Of a stretch of 64,000 bases of DNA, positions 49,708 to 57,852 are shown piece after piece. How positions within the stretch are numbered: position 1 is the first letter of the stretch; each line of letters begins with the position of its first letter. The DNA is taken from contig JAWBSH010000004.1 of the NCBI GenBank assembly GCA_038843015.1, positions 62,001 through 126,000 on the forward strand, read 5' to 3'. The notes under the pieces were generated by a model. It was not told the origin of the DNA. It made no database searches and was given only the letters and a program-made list of their open reading frames with translations. This DNA comes from Zestosphaera sp. Its GTDB lineage: Archaea > Thermoproteota > Thermoprotei_A > Sulfolobales > NBVN01. Made by a program: the position numbers and the translations under genes.

Positions 49708-50355
49708 TTGTATGAAGAGTTAAAGAAAGAGATCATTGATGTTTTAAAGTTTATGGAGGATAAAGGCCTGAATCACGGCAGGTCTGGCAATGTTAGTGTC
49801 AGGGTTAAGGGAGTGAATCATGTCTTAATAACTCCTAGTGGCTTACCGAAAGCCCGTTTATCTACTGAAGACATCGTAGTTGTTTCTATAAGTGGTGAGG
49901 TCATCGAGGGTGCTCGAAAACCAACTGTTGAGTTACCCCTACACACGGCGATTTACAGGAAGTATGATTACTTTAACGCAGTAATCCACGCACACCCGAT
50001 ATACGTCACCACGCTAGCAATAGCTCGCGAGCCTCTTCCGCCAGTAGTTGAGGAGGCAGTTCTTTACGTTGGCGGTGAAGTAAGGGTTGCTGAGTACGCG
50101 CCATTTGGTAGTAGAGAATTGGCTGAGAACGTAGTTAGGGCTCTTGAAGACAGGACTGCTGTTATTCTTCCTAATCATGGTGTAGTAACGTGTGGTAGGA
50201 GTCTTGAAGAAGCTCTTGAAGTCTTGGTTCTTATTGAGAGGTTGGCGCAATCATATATTTTGAGCAGAATACTTGGCAAGACAACTAAGCCACCTGATGA
50301 GGTAGTTGACTACTTAAGTAAGTTGTTTAGTAAGAGGATACTAGGTCTTGAGTAG
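49708..50355 (+). CDS. Class II aldolase/adducin family protein
   Basis: This 215-residue zinc aldolase has the N-terminal NHGRSGNVSVRV (substrate phosphate loop), HAHPIYVTTLA with two zinc histidines, and LPNHGVVTCG with the third. Relatives include fuculose-1-phosphate aldolase and methylthioribulose-1-phosphate dehydratase or aldolase, which split or dehydrate sugar phosphates. The TTG start sits behind GGGTGTTAAG. The divergent nucleoside phosphorylase could supply its substrate through a sugar-1-phosphate isomerase encoded elsewhere. Confidence 0.85.
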   Translation: MYEELKKEIIDVLKFMEDKGLNHGRSGNVSVRVKGVNHVLITPSGLPKARLSTEDIVVVSISGEVIEGARKPTVELPLHTAIYRKYDYFNAVIHAHPIYVTTLAIAREPLPPVVEEAVLYVGGEVRVAEYAPFGSRELAENVVRALEDRTAVILPNHGVVTCGRSLEEALEVLVLIERLAQSYILSRILGKTTKPPDEVVDYLSKLFSKRILGLE

Positions 50356-50510
50356 AGTTCTTAATTACGAGCAACACTTATAATTCTCTAACTGCTTTAA
50401 TCGTTAGTAGTGCTAGTCGTCAGTGGTTACCATGGTTCCCTTAAGGAAATGTTTAGAAGTCTTGAATCCAAGTCTTGAAAGATGCTTAGTATGTATAAGG
50501 TGGTGGTTAG

Positions 50511-51251
50511 ATGGTTAGAAAGATAGGTTTCTTCTTTGACTACGATGGTGTCTTAGCGCCAATAACTTCTAGCCCGAGTGGCGGGACTCCTGACCCCGCA
50601 TTAACGAACATTATTAAAGACTTGAGTTCTGAACATGCTGTAGCCGTTGTTAGCGGAAGAGACTGCAGATACCTGCTTGAGAGGATGCCTGGGTTAAGTG
50701 GTTACGCGTGCGTTTACGGGCTTGAGATTATTGCCGGAGGTTACGTGGTAGTTGATGAGGAAGCTTACTTGGGTGTGAAGCCTGAATATATTAAAGAACT
50801 GGCTAAGGAAATCACTGAGAAGTTTAGTGATAAGATAGGAATTATAGTTGGAAAGACATTGCAGGAAGTGCCTTTAGGGATGAGTATCTACTGGTTACTC
50901 AATAACGAGAGACCGAGAGAGATAGAGTATATTAGTGAGAAAGCTAAAAGCAAAGGGCTCGTAGTCTATGACATTATGAGGTGGGGCGACTACGCCGAGT
51001 TCATGGACATACACGTAGCTAAAAGGAGTAAAGACGAAGCAGTAAGAATACTTAAGACACTACTTAATGTCAGTAAGGTTATATACTTCGGAGACGGCTA
51101 CAGTGACATACCAGCTTTCAAAGAAGCCGACGTGAGAATTTTCGTAAGGCATAAACACAATAACGACTTAAAGATAGAAGCAGACTACGTCGTAAGCTCG
51201 GGCGAGTTAGCTGAGTGGCTAGTTAAGCATGCAAGAAAGTTAGCGATTTAA
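50511..51251 (+). CDS. HAD phosphatase, trehalose-phosphatase-like
   Basis: This 246-residue HAD protein opens FFFDYDGVLAPITSSPSGG, matching the trehalose-6-phosphate phosphatase type motif D10-x-D12-G-x-L-A-P-I. The usual Thr after Gly is Val here. AVVSGRDCRYLLERM is motif II with the cap following, and VIYFGDGYSDIPAF gives the distal acids. It should dephosphorylate a sugar or glycoside phosphate. No trehalose synthase is adjacent; the two glycosyltransferases are 0.3 kb away on the other strand. ATG at 50511 behind GGTGGT. Confidence 0.82.
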   Translation: MVRKIGFFFDYDGVLAPITSSPSGGTPDPALTNIIKDLSSEHAVAVVSGRDCRYLLERMPGLSGYACVYGLEIIAGGYVVVDEEAYLGVKPEYIKELAKEITEKFSDKIGIIVGKTLQEVPLGMSIYWLLNNERPREIEYISEKAKSKGLVVYDIMRWGDYAEFMDIHVAKRSKDEAVRILKTLLNVSKVIYFGDGYSDIPAFKEADVRIFVRHKHNNDLKIEADYVVSSGELAEWLVKHARKLAI

Positions 51252-51562
51252 GAACTTAAACCTGCAACAGCGACGCACGTACTAATTAGCTAGGCTTTCC
51301 CGCTTCTCCAACACTCTATTTTTTAGCATAAGTTCACCTCACTTTTCCCTGTTCGTGAGTTCGCCGAACCTGGAATCAGTTGAGATAAAGATGTTGATTA
51401 AGTATCAAACTATGTCGCCTGAATACTGTTGACTTCAGCGTTGATGATCGGCAACAAATTTAAATTAAAGGAATCGCTTGATTAAACTAGGTTATGTCTC
51501 TAGTATAGTATTATTTTTAATTTGTGGTGAAGGTTTAGGGTCTCCCACTTACGTTTCTCTGA
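51252..51562. other. Gene-free intergenic region
   Basis: This is a 311-base region between two convergent genes. GGCTTTCCCGCTTCTCC near 51286 vaguely resembles the start of the dispersed hairpin element on the minus strand but is too short to call. CGTGAGTTCG ... CGAAC near 51353-51376 can form a small hairpin. Nothing else is seen. Confidence 0.3.
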
Positions 51563-52504
51563 TTATAGTGATTGAGTCCTGCTATATATTTTTAGAATTT
51601 CCTCTACAATCTTGTGTGGGTGGTGATTATTGATGAGATACGTATATTCTGCTTCCCAGAGTTTTTCATCGGCTTTAATTATTGCTTCAGCAATTTCTTC
51701 TTCTGTCTGTATGTCTTTTATAGGGAATTCATGATACTCGCTATACTGTGATGACACGTAAGTTATCACGGGTCTGCCACACGCTATTCCCTCAAGCGAT
51801 ACTAGCCCTAAAGAACCTAGCTTAAATCTATCAATCACTACGTCTGCACTCCAGTAGTATTGATTCATCATTTCGTGAGGGACTTTAGGTAGTACTCGCA
51901 CTCTTAAACCTAGGTTTCGAGCTAGAGCCAGGGTCTTGTCAAAGTCACGTCCATGTGATATGATATAGACATCAACAAGGTCTTTCACTCTACTTAAAGC
52001 CTTAATAGCTATGTCAGTGCCCTTGACATCCCAGTTAGAATCGCTCGCAATAAGAACTCTCTTCTTCTCATCCTCTCTCCTTATGGGCTTTGGATAAAAA
52101 ATACTTAAATCAACGGGGTTAGGGACATACTGAGCGTCCTCCCTAAACTTCTTAGCTATCTGAAGTATATCAGGAGTACTCACGATTACGTAATCGCACA
52201 TTGTCAAATCTGCTCTGACGACCCTACCCCACACAGGGTGGTGAAGAGTAGACCTTAAGTCACTGCCATGTGCGTGACACACTAGCGGCTTCTTACCAAA
52301 TAACCAGGCAATGAACGCGTCCTGAAGGAGGTAGTGAACGTGATAAACATCGCCTCTGTAAAGTGGTATCTTTAAGGCTAGCCCAATAGACTTCTCAAGA
52401 AGCCCTCTGCCACGCTTTACATGAACTTTAGTGAAAGACTCTGGCATATATTTAAGTAGAGTCTCACCAACAAACGCGCAGTCATTAATCATGACAACCT
52501 TCAT
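51563..52504 (-). CDS. Glycosyltransferase family 4 (GT-B)
   Basis: This 313-residue GT-B enzyme has the N-terminal acceptor domain with VYHVHYLLQDAFIAWLF and VCHAHGSDLR, and the C-terminal donor domain with VLIASDSNWDVKGTDIAIKAL and SLGLVSLEGIACGRPVITY. The last is the conserved E-x7-E region binding the sugar nucleotide, with the first Glu replaced. It should transfer a hexose to a lipid or glycan on the cytoplasmic side. It is paired with the GT2 gene 54 bases upstream on the same strand, so the two probably act on one glycan. Confidence 0.82.
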   Translation of the reverse strand: MKVVMINDCAFVGETLLKYMPESFTKVHVKRGRGLLEKSIGLALKIPLYRGDVYHVHYLLQDAFIAWLFGKKPLVCHAHGSDLRSTLHHPVWGRVVRADLTMCDYVIVSTPDILQIAKKFREDAQYVPNPVDLSIFYPKPIRREDEKKRVLIASDSNWDVKGTDIAIKALSRVKDLVDVYIISHGRDFDKTLALARNLGLRVRVLPKVPHEMMNQYYWSADVVIDRFKLGSLGLVSLEGIACGRPVITYVSSQYSEYHEFPIKDIQTEEEIAEAIIKADEKLWEAEYTYLINNHHPHKIVEEILKIYSRTQSL

Positions 52505-52558
52505 TTAAAGACATACCCAATACACATAATAACTAAAACTTAATAACTTAGGCAAACA

Positions 52559-53650
52559 CTAATAAACCTGTCGTTGTTGCGGTAGTGCATGTTTACTTAA
52601 TGAGCGAGTGAACTCGCGGTAAGCCGTCGGGAGATTAAGGATTAGCAGTGCCGAATATAACTCAAACTTAATCCTATTTCTTATACTGCCGAATATTTCG
52701 TAGCCTCTCAGTTTTTTATATATTGCATAACCTAATATGCTTGATAGACGTGCCGTGAGTGCAGCAATAAATAGACTCATGCTTACGAAAACTAATACAG
52801 GTAGTAAGAAGAGAGTTGCGAGTAGTAAGGTGTTAATAAGGTGCCTAGTAACTCCTTTGAAGATTTCCTTACGTGAGAGTCTCAATGTTTTGTCTTCTGT
52901 CCACGCTATCAACCGTGCTGCTGCCTTTTTCTTCATACACCTCAAATATTTTTTGAATGAAGCTATCCAGTAGATGTCACCCTGCTCACCTTTAAGGTTT
53001 AAATCATATGTATAGGGGGATATGCTCTTCAAAGGGGTGTAGCCTCTGCTGAAAGCTTCAAAAGCATAGAAGAAATCTTCAGACGTGTCTAAGTCCTCGT
53101 CAAATTTTTGCTGCATGACTAGCCCCTTAGGTATTATTGTGAAACCCATACTTATCTTAAATGACGGGATTAAGTCATTAGAGGTTATCGTAATTTCTTT
53201 TGGCTTAAGTTCGTTAATAAACGTTTGGAGCTCTTCAACATCTCTAAAATACTTAAAAGTTGTTGAGAGATATACTAGTGAGTTATTTTCTTTAGATATC
53301 TGCGTGAGTACTTTAAAAGCGTTAGTTGCCGTAACTATAGTATCTGAATCTACGAATAATATGTAGTCTACATCTACTTGAAGAAGTTTCTCAAGACACA
53401 CGTTCCTAGCCTGAGGTATGTTAGTATCTCTAGCCACTAAGACTTCAAACTTCAGACCCGGATAATCCCTAAAAACACTATACACAATCTCAAGACTATT
53501 ATCGGAGCTACCGCCATCAACAATTAAATAAAAAACCTTATCTTTAGGATAATCTTCCATTAAGAGAAACTTAAGAACGTGACCAATAGTTAACGCCGAA
53601 TTAAACGTCAGGATACAGACACCTAGCTTCGGAAAGCTGTCTTGATGCAT
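52559..53650 (-). CDS. Glycosyltransferase family 2 with C-terminal membrane helices
   Basis: This 363-residue protein has a GT-A catalytic domain: VCILTFNSALTIGHVL, VDGGSSDNSLEIV and ILFVDSDTIV, the D-x-D metal motif. A long C-terminal part has two hydrophobic segments (LINTLLLATLFLLPVLVFVSMSLFIAAL region) that should anchor it in the membrane. Family 2 enzymes of this type add sugars to lipid-linked glycans or make polysaccharide. It is transcribed with the GT4 gene and ends before it. Confidence 0.82.
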   Translation of the reverse strand: MHQDSFPKLGVCILTFNSALTIGHVLKFLLMEDYPKDKVFYLIVDGGSSDNSLEIVYSVFRDYPGLKFEVLVARDTNIPQARNVCLEKLLQVDVDYILFVDSDTIVTATNAFKVLTQISKENNSLVYLSTTFKYFRDVEELQTFINELKPKEITITSNDLIPSFKISMGFTIIPKGLVMQQKFDEDLDTSEDFFYAFEAFSRGYTPLKSISPYTYDLNLKGEQGDIYWIASFKKYLRCMKKKAAARLIAWTEDKTLRLSRKEIFKGVTRHLINTLLLATLFLLPVLVFVSMSLFIAALTARLSSILGYAIYKKLRGYEIFGSIRNRIKFELYSALLILNLPTAYREFTRSLSKHALPQQRQVY

Positions 53651-53757
53651 TAGTCTTAACCAATATTATGAATTAGGAGAGATATATAATTAATATTTAA
53701 TAGATACTTAAATGGCTCTAACTCATTATGTTGTTTGAAGCTCTAGGAGGTAATGAC

Positions 53758-55122
53758 ATGGAGGAAGCTGACATAATATTGTATGGCAGGTACGTAGCAA
53801 CCTTAGATCGAGCTAGTCGAGTAATTTCTAGAGGTGCTGTAGTAGTTAGAGATGGTGTAATTGTTGATGTAGGTGTTGAGGAGGACATACGCGGCAAGTA
53901 TGAGGCGAAGGAAGTAATTGAGAGAAGAAATCATATAGTGATTCCAGGCTTAGTAGATTGTCATACTCACACACAGCAATATCTGCTTAGGTCCGCCATA
54001 AATGATTGGATGCTTCAGTTGCCTCCTGTCTGGACAAAGATTTTAGTTCCTTTCGAGAAGATAATGGGTGAAGATCTAGCAAGACTCTCAAGCAAGGCTA
54101 GCATAATTAATATGTTAAGGAATGGGATTACTTACTTTGTTGAGGCCGGCGCTCCATATCCAGAGATTTTGGCTGAGGAGGTTCTCGCTTCCGGGATCAA
54201 TGGTGTGGTCACGTATGCTACATATGACATCGCAGAAGAAAAAGTTGCAGAACCTAAAGAAGTGCTTGAGAGGGTTGAGAGACTCTATAGAGAATACGGT
54301 AATCGCGGAGGAAATCTTCGTGTGTGGGTTAGTTTAAGGCAGGTTATGATGGTTTCTGAGGAGTTAATGAACGACGTGATTGAGCTCGGCGGTAGGCATG
54401 GCTTAGGGCTTACACTCCATCTAGGTGAGTATCAGGGGGAGGTAGACTATACGCTCGCTAAATACGGCTTAAGACCCCTAGAATACGTAGTTAAGCGGGG
54501 GGTCGAGAGAATCAATCCTATTATTATAGCTCACGGCGTCTATTTCTCACCGAAGGAAGTGCGCGTCCTTAGAGACTATGGGTTCGGGCTGTGCTGGTGT
54601 CCCTCAGTTGATTCGTGGCTTATGGGCATGCACTGGATCGGACTCACTGACGTGGAAGATCTTAAGTTAGGGATTGGAAGTGACGGAGGTGTTTGGGGCA
54701 GGATAGACTTACTACATGAAGCTAAGGTCGCTAAAGCCTTAGGCAAGGCACTAAGCACTTCCGTCGCGTACTTCAAGGCAGGACTAGACTCAAACACATT
54801 ACTCAAGATGTTGACGGGCTCTACAGGATCTTTAGTAGGCGAGAAGATTGGAAGACTTGAGAGAGGTTATGCGGCAGACATAGTAGTGCTAGACACTAAA
54901 GAAATTAAGAACCTGCCCGTACACAACCCCGTAGACGCTGTAATAAATTATCTTGAAGGAGATAGCGTTACGGACGTAATAATTAGTGGGAAGCTAGTAG
55001 TCGAGAATAAGGAAGTCAAGACATTAGAAGAAGAGAAAGTCTTAAAAGAATTGCTAGACCGAGAAGAAGAAATAAAAGAAAAGTTTACGGAGCTAGCAAA
55101 ACAACTTAAAACCATGTCGTAA
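53758..55122 (+). CDS. Amidohydrolase, cytosine/SAH deaminase type (COG0402)
   Basis: This metal-dependent hydrolase of about 454 residues has VIPGLVDCHTHTQQ (H-x-H), LTLHLGEYQGEVD, IIAHGVYFSP and LGIGSDGGVW, the metal and catalytic residues of the deaminase branch (SsnA/TrzN/SAH deaminase). It likely deaminates a purine-like or pterin-like ring. GGAGGTAATGAC directly before the ATG at 53758 fixes the start; an in-frame ATG 30 bases upstream has no ribosome site. It is monocistronic, with a strongly A+T-rich promoter region. Confidence 0.87.
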   Translation: MEEADIILYGRYVATLDRASRVISRGAVVVRDGVIVDVGVEEDIRGKYEAKEVIERRNHIVIPGLVDCHTHTQQYLLRSAINDWMLQLPPVWTKILVPFEKIMGEDLARLSSKASIINMLRNGITYFVEAGAPYPEILAEEVLASGINGVVTYATYDIAEEKVAEPKEVLERVERLYREYGNRGGNLRVWVSLRQVMMVSEELMNDVIELGGRHGLGLTLHLGEYQGEVDYTLAKYGLRPLEYVVKRGVERINPIIIAHGVYFSPKEVRVLRDYGFGLCWCPSVDSWLMGMHWIGLTDVEDLKLGIGSDGGVWGRIDLLHEAKVAKALGKALSTSVAYFKAGLDSNTLLKMLTGSTGSLVGEKIGRLERGYAADIVVLDTKEIKNLPVHNPVDAVINYLEGDSVTDVIISGKLVVENKEVKTLEEEKVLKELLDREEEIKEKFTELAKQLKTMS

Positions 55123-55132
55123 TGTAATATCT

Positions 55133-55166
55133 CTGAAAGCCTCATTCTTTCATAAGTTGACCCCTC
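55133..55166 (+). repeat. Partial TnpB-type end element (RE7)
   Basis: CTGAAAGCCTCATTCTTTCA is followed by TAAGTTGACCCCTC, matching the first half of the consensus only. The hairpin is degraded. It lies 10 bases behind the deaminase stop codon. Confidence 0.35.
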
Positions 55167-55273
55167 GAGTATACTTTTGAGGAATTTCATTAGTTTAGTT
55201 ATTTAGATGATTGTGTGAATACACACCTAACGAGAGGCTCTCTGAATTCAAGTTAGGTTATAACAGTTAAGTT

Positions 55274-55552
55274 TTAGATTAACCCATAGTCTCTTAATAG
55301 AGACCTTAACTTTCTCAATTCTTCTAGGAGCTCTACACCCTCAGGAGTTAGGACTAGCATCGTAGAACCTTTGCGTTCGTTTGAGGGGATACTCTCTACA
55401 AGTCCACGCGCTATTAACTCATCCAGTATTTTCTTTAATCTATCATACGATAGATTCGCTTTAGTTGAGAGCCATGTAGGATTTATTCCGCTCTCAGAAC
55501 TAACTATTTCTAGTACTTCTAAGATTATCTCTAGCTTGTTTCGTTTCTTCAT
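55274..55552 (-). CDS. Winged-helix DNA-binding protein
   Basis: This 92-residue protein is rich in Lys and Glu with a winged helix in the middle: INPTWLSTKANLSYDRLKKILDELIARGLVES (in pieces), then a wing with TMLVLTPEGVELLEEL. It resembles the COG3432 type of archaeal regulators. It overlaps the upstream membrane protein gene by four bases, so it belongs to the leftward cassette of exported or membrane proteins at 55.2-57.1 kb and may regulate it. Confidence 0.75.
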   Translation of the reverse strand: MKKRNKLEIILEVLEIVSSESGINPTWLSTKANLSYDRLKKILDELIARGLVESIPSNERKGSTMLVLTPEGVELLEELRKLRSLLRDYGLI

Positions 55553-56115
55553 GGCTTAATGACCTTACTCAAGTGGTATGTTGCGAATACTAGCGTTGCT
55601 GAAGCTTTCAATAATTCGGAAGTTATGAGTAGATGTATGCCTAGTTGTGACAGCATTAGCAAACTACTTAAGCCTCTGAGGAAGTACGTGAGGGAGAGTA
55701 CGATTAAGTAGCTTCTTAAGTACTTCCCACTAACGAGGAGAGAAACTGTCATGGATATTGTGAATGCCAGTAAGTCAGAGAAAGACACTAGTAGTAGGGG
55801 AGGCATGATAGCAAAAGCCTCCTCTTTACTTGCACACAACATAAAAAACAACATCACGAGAAAAGCTGCTGAAGCAGTTGAGGAAGATAATGTGTATAAA
55901 GTTAGAGAAATCTTAGGGTCTTCAAGAATGTTTGAGGTTGCTGAAGCTGCTTGACTGAGTGCGAGCAACATAAATGAGGCTGAGAAAAAACCAAGAAACT
56001 TAACACCTGTCCTTAGGTATGACTTCAAGAAGACAGTAGATATGTATGAGAAGAGAGCAAGACACGCAATATTCAGTACGAGTAACATAAGCTGATAGAG
56101 GTCCATGAAGAACAT
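55549..56115 (-). CDS. Hypothetical membrane protein
   Basis: This 188-residue protein has about six membrane helices throughout (LMLLVLNIACLALFSYI, LGFFSASFMLLALSQAA and others). The serine/alanine-rich character resembles archaeal sensory or signal-related membrane domains, but no known family is recognised. It is encoded between a membrane-anchored protein gene and the wHTH gene, all on the minus strand and touching or nearly touching. Confidence 0.65.
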   Translation of the reverse strand: MFFMDLYQLMLLVLNIACLALFSYISTVFLKSYLRTGVKFLGFFSASFMLLALSQAASATSNILEDPKISLTLYTLSSSTASAAFLVMLFFMLCASKEEAFAIMPPLLLVSFSDLLAFTISMTVSLLVSGKYLRSYLIVLSLTYFLRGLSSLLMLSQLGIHLLITSELLKASATLVFATYHLSKVIKP

Positions 56116-56118
56116 CCC

Positions 56119-56586
56119 CTAAGATCTTTTCATTGTGAAATATGTCTGGTTAGTTAACCGTACCTCAATAATTACCCCTATCGTGCCCTTATGTGTCTCG
56201 AAAACTTCTACCACGAGCGTGACATTGCCACTCGCAATCATGGGTCTCAGGCTATCGCCTGAAACCACTTTATTGCTTGCTTTATCTACGTAGTATGGTA
56301 GCAACATGAGAAAAACCCGCTTGTTTTTCTCTGGCCAGTAAGCATAGATACTGCTATCGACTCTCCGTATGTTCGATTCAGAAACGTAATCCCTGCCACG
56401 ATGCAGACCATAACCCATAGAGCCTATGAGGAATGGTGGTGGCTTGACAGGCAAGTCAGAGAGTACCTTTTCTAATCCCGCCTCACTACCTCCTGTATCC
56501 GGGTACGTAGAGTATACTAAGAGTGGAGGCGTAAGTATTATCAAAACACCCAACACAAGTAAAGCAATCTCAGACTTACTTAGCAA
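56119..56586 (-). CDS. Hypothetical membrane-anchored exported protein
   Basis: This 155-residue protein has an N-terminal hydrophobic segment (IALLVLGVLIILTPPLLVY) that should anchor an outside domain. The rest is beta-rich (VDSSIYAYWPEKNKRVFLMLLPYY, NVTLVVEVFETHKGTIGVIIEVRLT). No family is recognised. It ends three bases before the next gene, so it is co-transcribed with the membrane protein and the wHTH regulator. Confidence 0.65.
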   Translation of the reverse strand: MLSKSEIALLVLGVLIILTPPLLVYSTYPDTGGSEAGLEKVLSDLPVKPPPFLIGSMGYGLHRGRDYVSESNIRRVDSSIYAYWPEKNKRVFLMLLPYYVDKASNKVVSGDSLRPMIASGNVTLVVEVFETHKGTIGVIIEVRLTNQTYFTMKRS

Positions 56587-56649
56587 CTTTACACACCTTC
56601 CTAAACCTAAAAATCAAGAGAGTTTTAGAGTCTAAAAACGTGGTTATTC

Positions 56650-57141
56650 TTACTTGTTTGTAGATTCACACACGCATTCACATTGAGGAGTGCCTACTAA
56701 GTGATACGAGATTAGCTTTACTGTATTACCAGAAATGTCGACTAAGTATGTGTAGACTGCAGTCCCGTTTGTTAATACAGCTATGGATTGAGTAGCTCTT
56801 AAGATTACCTCACCATTAGCATCTACATACGCTCTTATTAATGGGTTGACTACCTTCAGGCTGAAGCCTTGACTTAGTAATTGTGAGGTCTCTGAATTAG
56901 ATTCTAGTACACTCATTACTGTTGAATTATATTCTGAGCTTACCTCAATTGCCGGAATTCGTAGAACTCCGCGCTTGTGAGGAGTCCAAGGCATTCCAGG
57001 AGTCACTGACTGAATATTAGTTGTTGTATTATTGTTTGAGTCTTGAGCGTAAGCAGATATTACGTAGCCTGCTCCCACAGCAATTATCACCGCAATCACT
57101 GTCGCCATCACAGTAGCTTTCTTCAAGCCCATATACATCAC
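56650..57141 (-). CDS. Hypothetical secreted protein
   Basis: This 163-residue protein has a signal-like helix (ATVMATVIAVIIAVGAGYVI) followed by an asparagine/threonine-rich linker (QDSNNNTTTNIQ) and a beta-type domain ending in a C-E-C-V-C-E cysteine cluster (PQCECVCESTNK). The N-glycosylation sequons in the linker suggest surface exposure. The family is not recognised. It heads the leftward four-gene cassette; the promoter lies in the 57142-57190 A+T-rich stretch. Confidence 0.6.
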   Translation of the reverse strand: MMYMGLKKATVMATVIAVIIAVGAGYVISAYAQDSNNNTTTNIQSVTPGMPWTPHKRGVLRIPAIEVSSEYNSTVMSVLESNSETSQLLSQGFSLKVVNPLIRAYVDANGEVILRATQSIAVLTNGTAVYTYLVDISGNTVKLISYHLVGTPQCECVCESTNK

Positions 57142-57210
57142 CGTGAGTAGAGGGCCAAAATAAATTTAAAAGGATAACTCTCAAAAAGAGAGTCTCTCAG
57201 AGAGAATTTA

Positions 57211-57326
57211 CACGGGGTAGGGGTAAAGCGCCTGAGACCGGGCGCGGAGCTAAACCCAGCGAAAGCCGGGAATGTAGCTCCAAACCTCCCCAGAACCCTC
57301 GCACTTTAGGGCGGAGAGGAGGTCAG
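57211..57326 (+). ncRNA. Orphan omega-RNA-like scaffold (RE8, full length)
   Basis: This G+C-rich island folds cleanly. GGGG-U-AGG (57214-57221) pairs with CCTCCCC (57285-57291) and encloses two hairpins. One is GCGCC (57228-57232)/GGCGC (57241-57245). The other is GGAGCTA (57246-57252)/TAGCTCC (57275-57281), with an inner CCC-GC helix capped by a GAAA tetraloop (57261-57264). It is followed by the dispersed element's own hairpin (57298-57316) and the tail GGAGGTCAG ending at 57326. This layout, scaffold plus 3' hairpin plus GGAGG tail, is what the guide RNAs of IS200/IS605 TnpB nucleases look like. No tnpB gene is present. The next 20 bases (57327-57346) would be its guide. Confidence 0.6.
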
Positions 57327-57519
57327 TCGCTAACTCTTCAACGACTCTCTTTAGTGTTTCTTCCTCTGCGCTAGCTACTTCTTAGGCTCATCTACTTGTC
57401 TGCAAGACCTTTAAGACCTTCTCTGATTTTCTTGAGTATGAAGAGTATAGGGTACTATATCGTCTAAAAAGTGTGTTCGCGTGTAATGTGTATGGTTTTT
57501 AAGCTATGCTTTTAACTCC
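57327..57519. other. Flank after the omega-RNA-like element
   Basis: On the minus strand a short open segment (AEEETLKRVVEELATD and on) runs through this flank into the element but has no start codon, so it looks like the remnant of a gene end interrupted by the insertion. No intact gene is seen. Confidence 0.3.
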
Positions 57520-57852
57520 CTAAAATAGAAGTAAAAGCACGACTAAATGTATTGTAAAGATTGTCAAAGCTAAGATTGTGATGTGAGGCCATTTTAAAAT
57601 TTTGTCTAAAGGCTTAAATTCTCGCTCTAATTCGCTCAGCACTCTTCGTTTAAGATCCTTTATAAGCTCCTCAGGAAGAGATCCTGCTGGCGCTTCCCTT
57701 AGGATAGGGTTTCCAGAATCATCTTTACTTAGTTGAAATGAATATGGACCGTAAAACTTAATCCTGCTTATTCTCTTAACACTAAATATTATAACTAGAA
57801 GCACCACTATCGTATTAATTAGGGATATAGCAAGAGCCTCGGTTAACTCCAC
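57520..57852 (-). CDS. Hypothetical small membrane protein
   Basis: This 110-residue protein has a membrane helix at each end (ISLINTIVVLLVIIFSV and ITILALTIFTIHLVVLLLLF) with a soluble, charged middle (KFYGPYSFQLSKDDSGNP, ELEREFKPLDKI). The two-helix hairpin-like layout with a cytoplasmic centre recurs in many archaeal accessory regions without known function. The family is not recognised. Confidence 0.55.
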   Translation of the reverse strand: MELTEALAISLINTIVVLLVIIFSVKRISRIKFYGPYSFQLSKDDSGNPILREAPAGSLPEELIKDLKRRVLSELEREFKPLDKILKWPHITILALTIFTIHLVVLLLLF

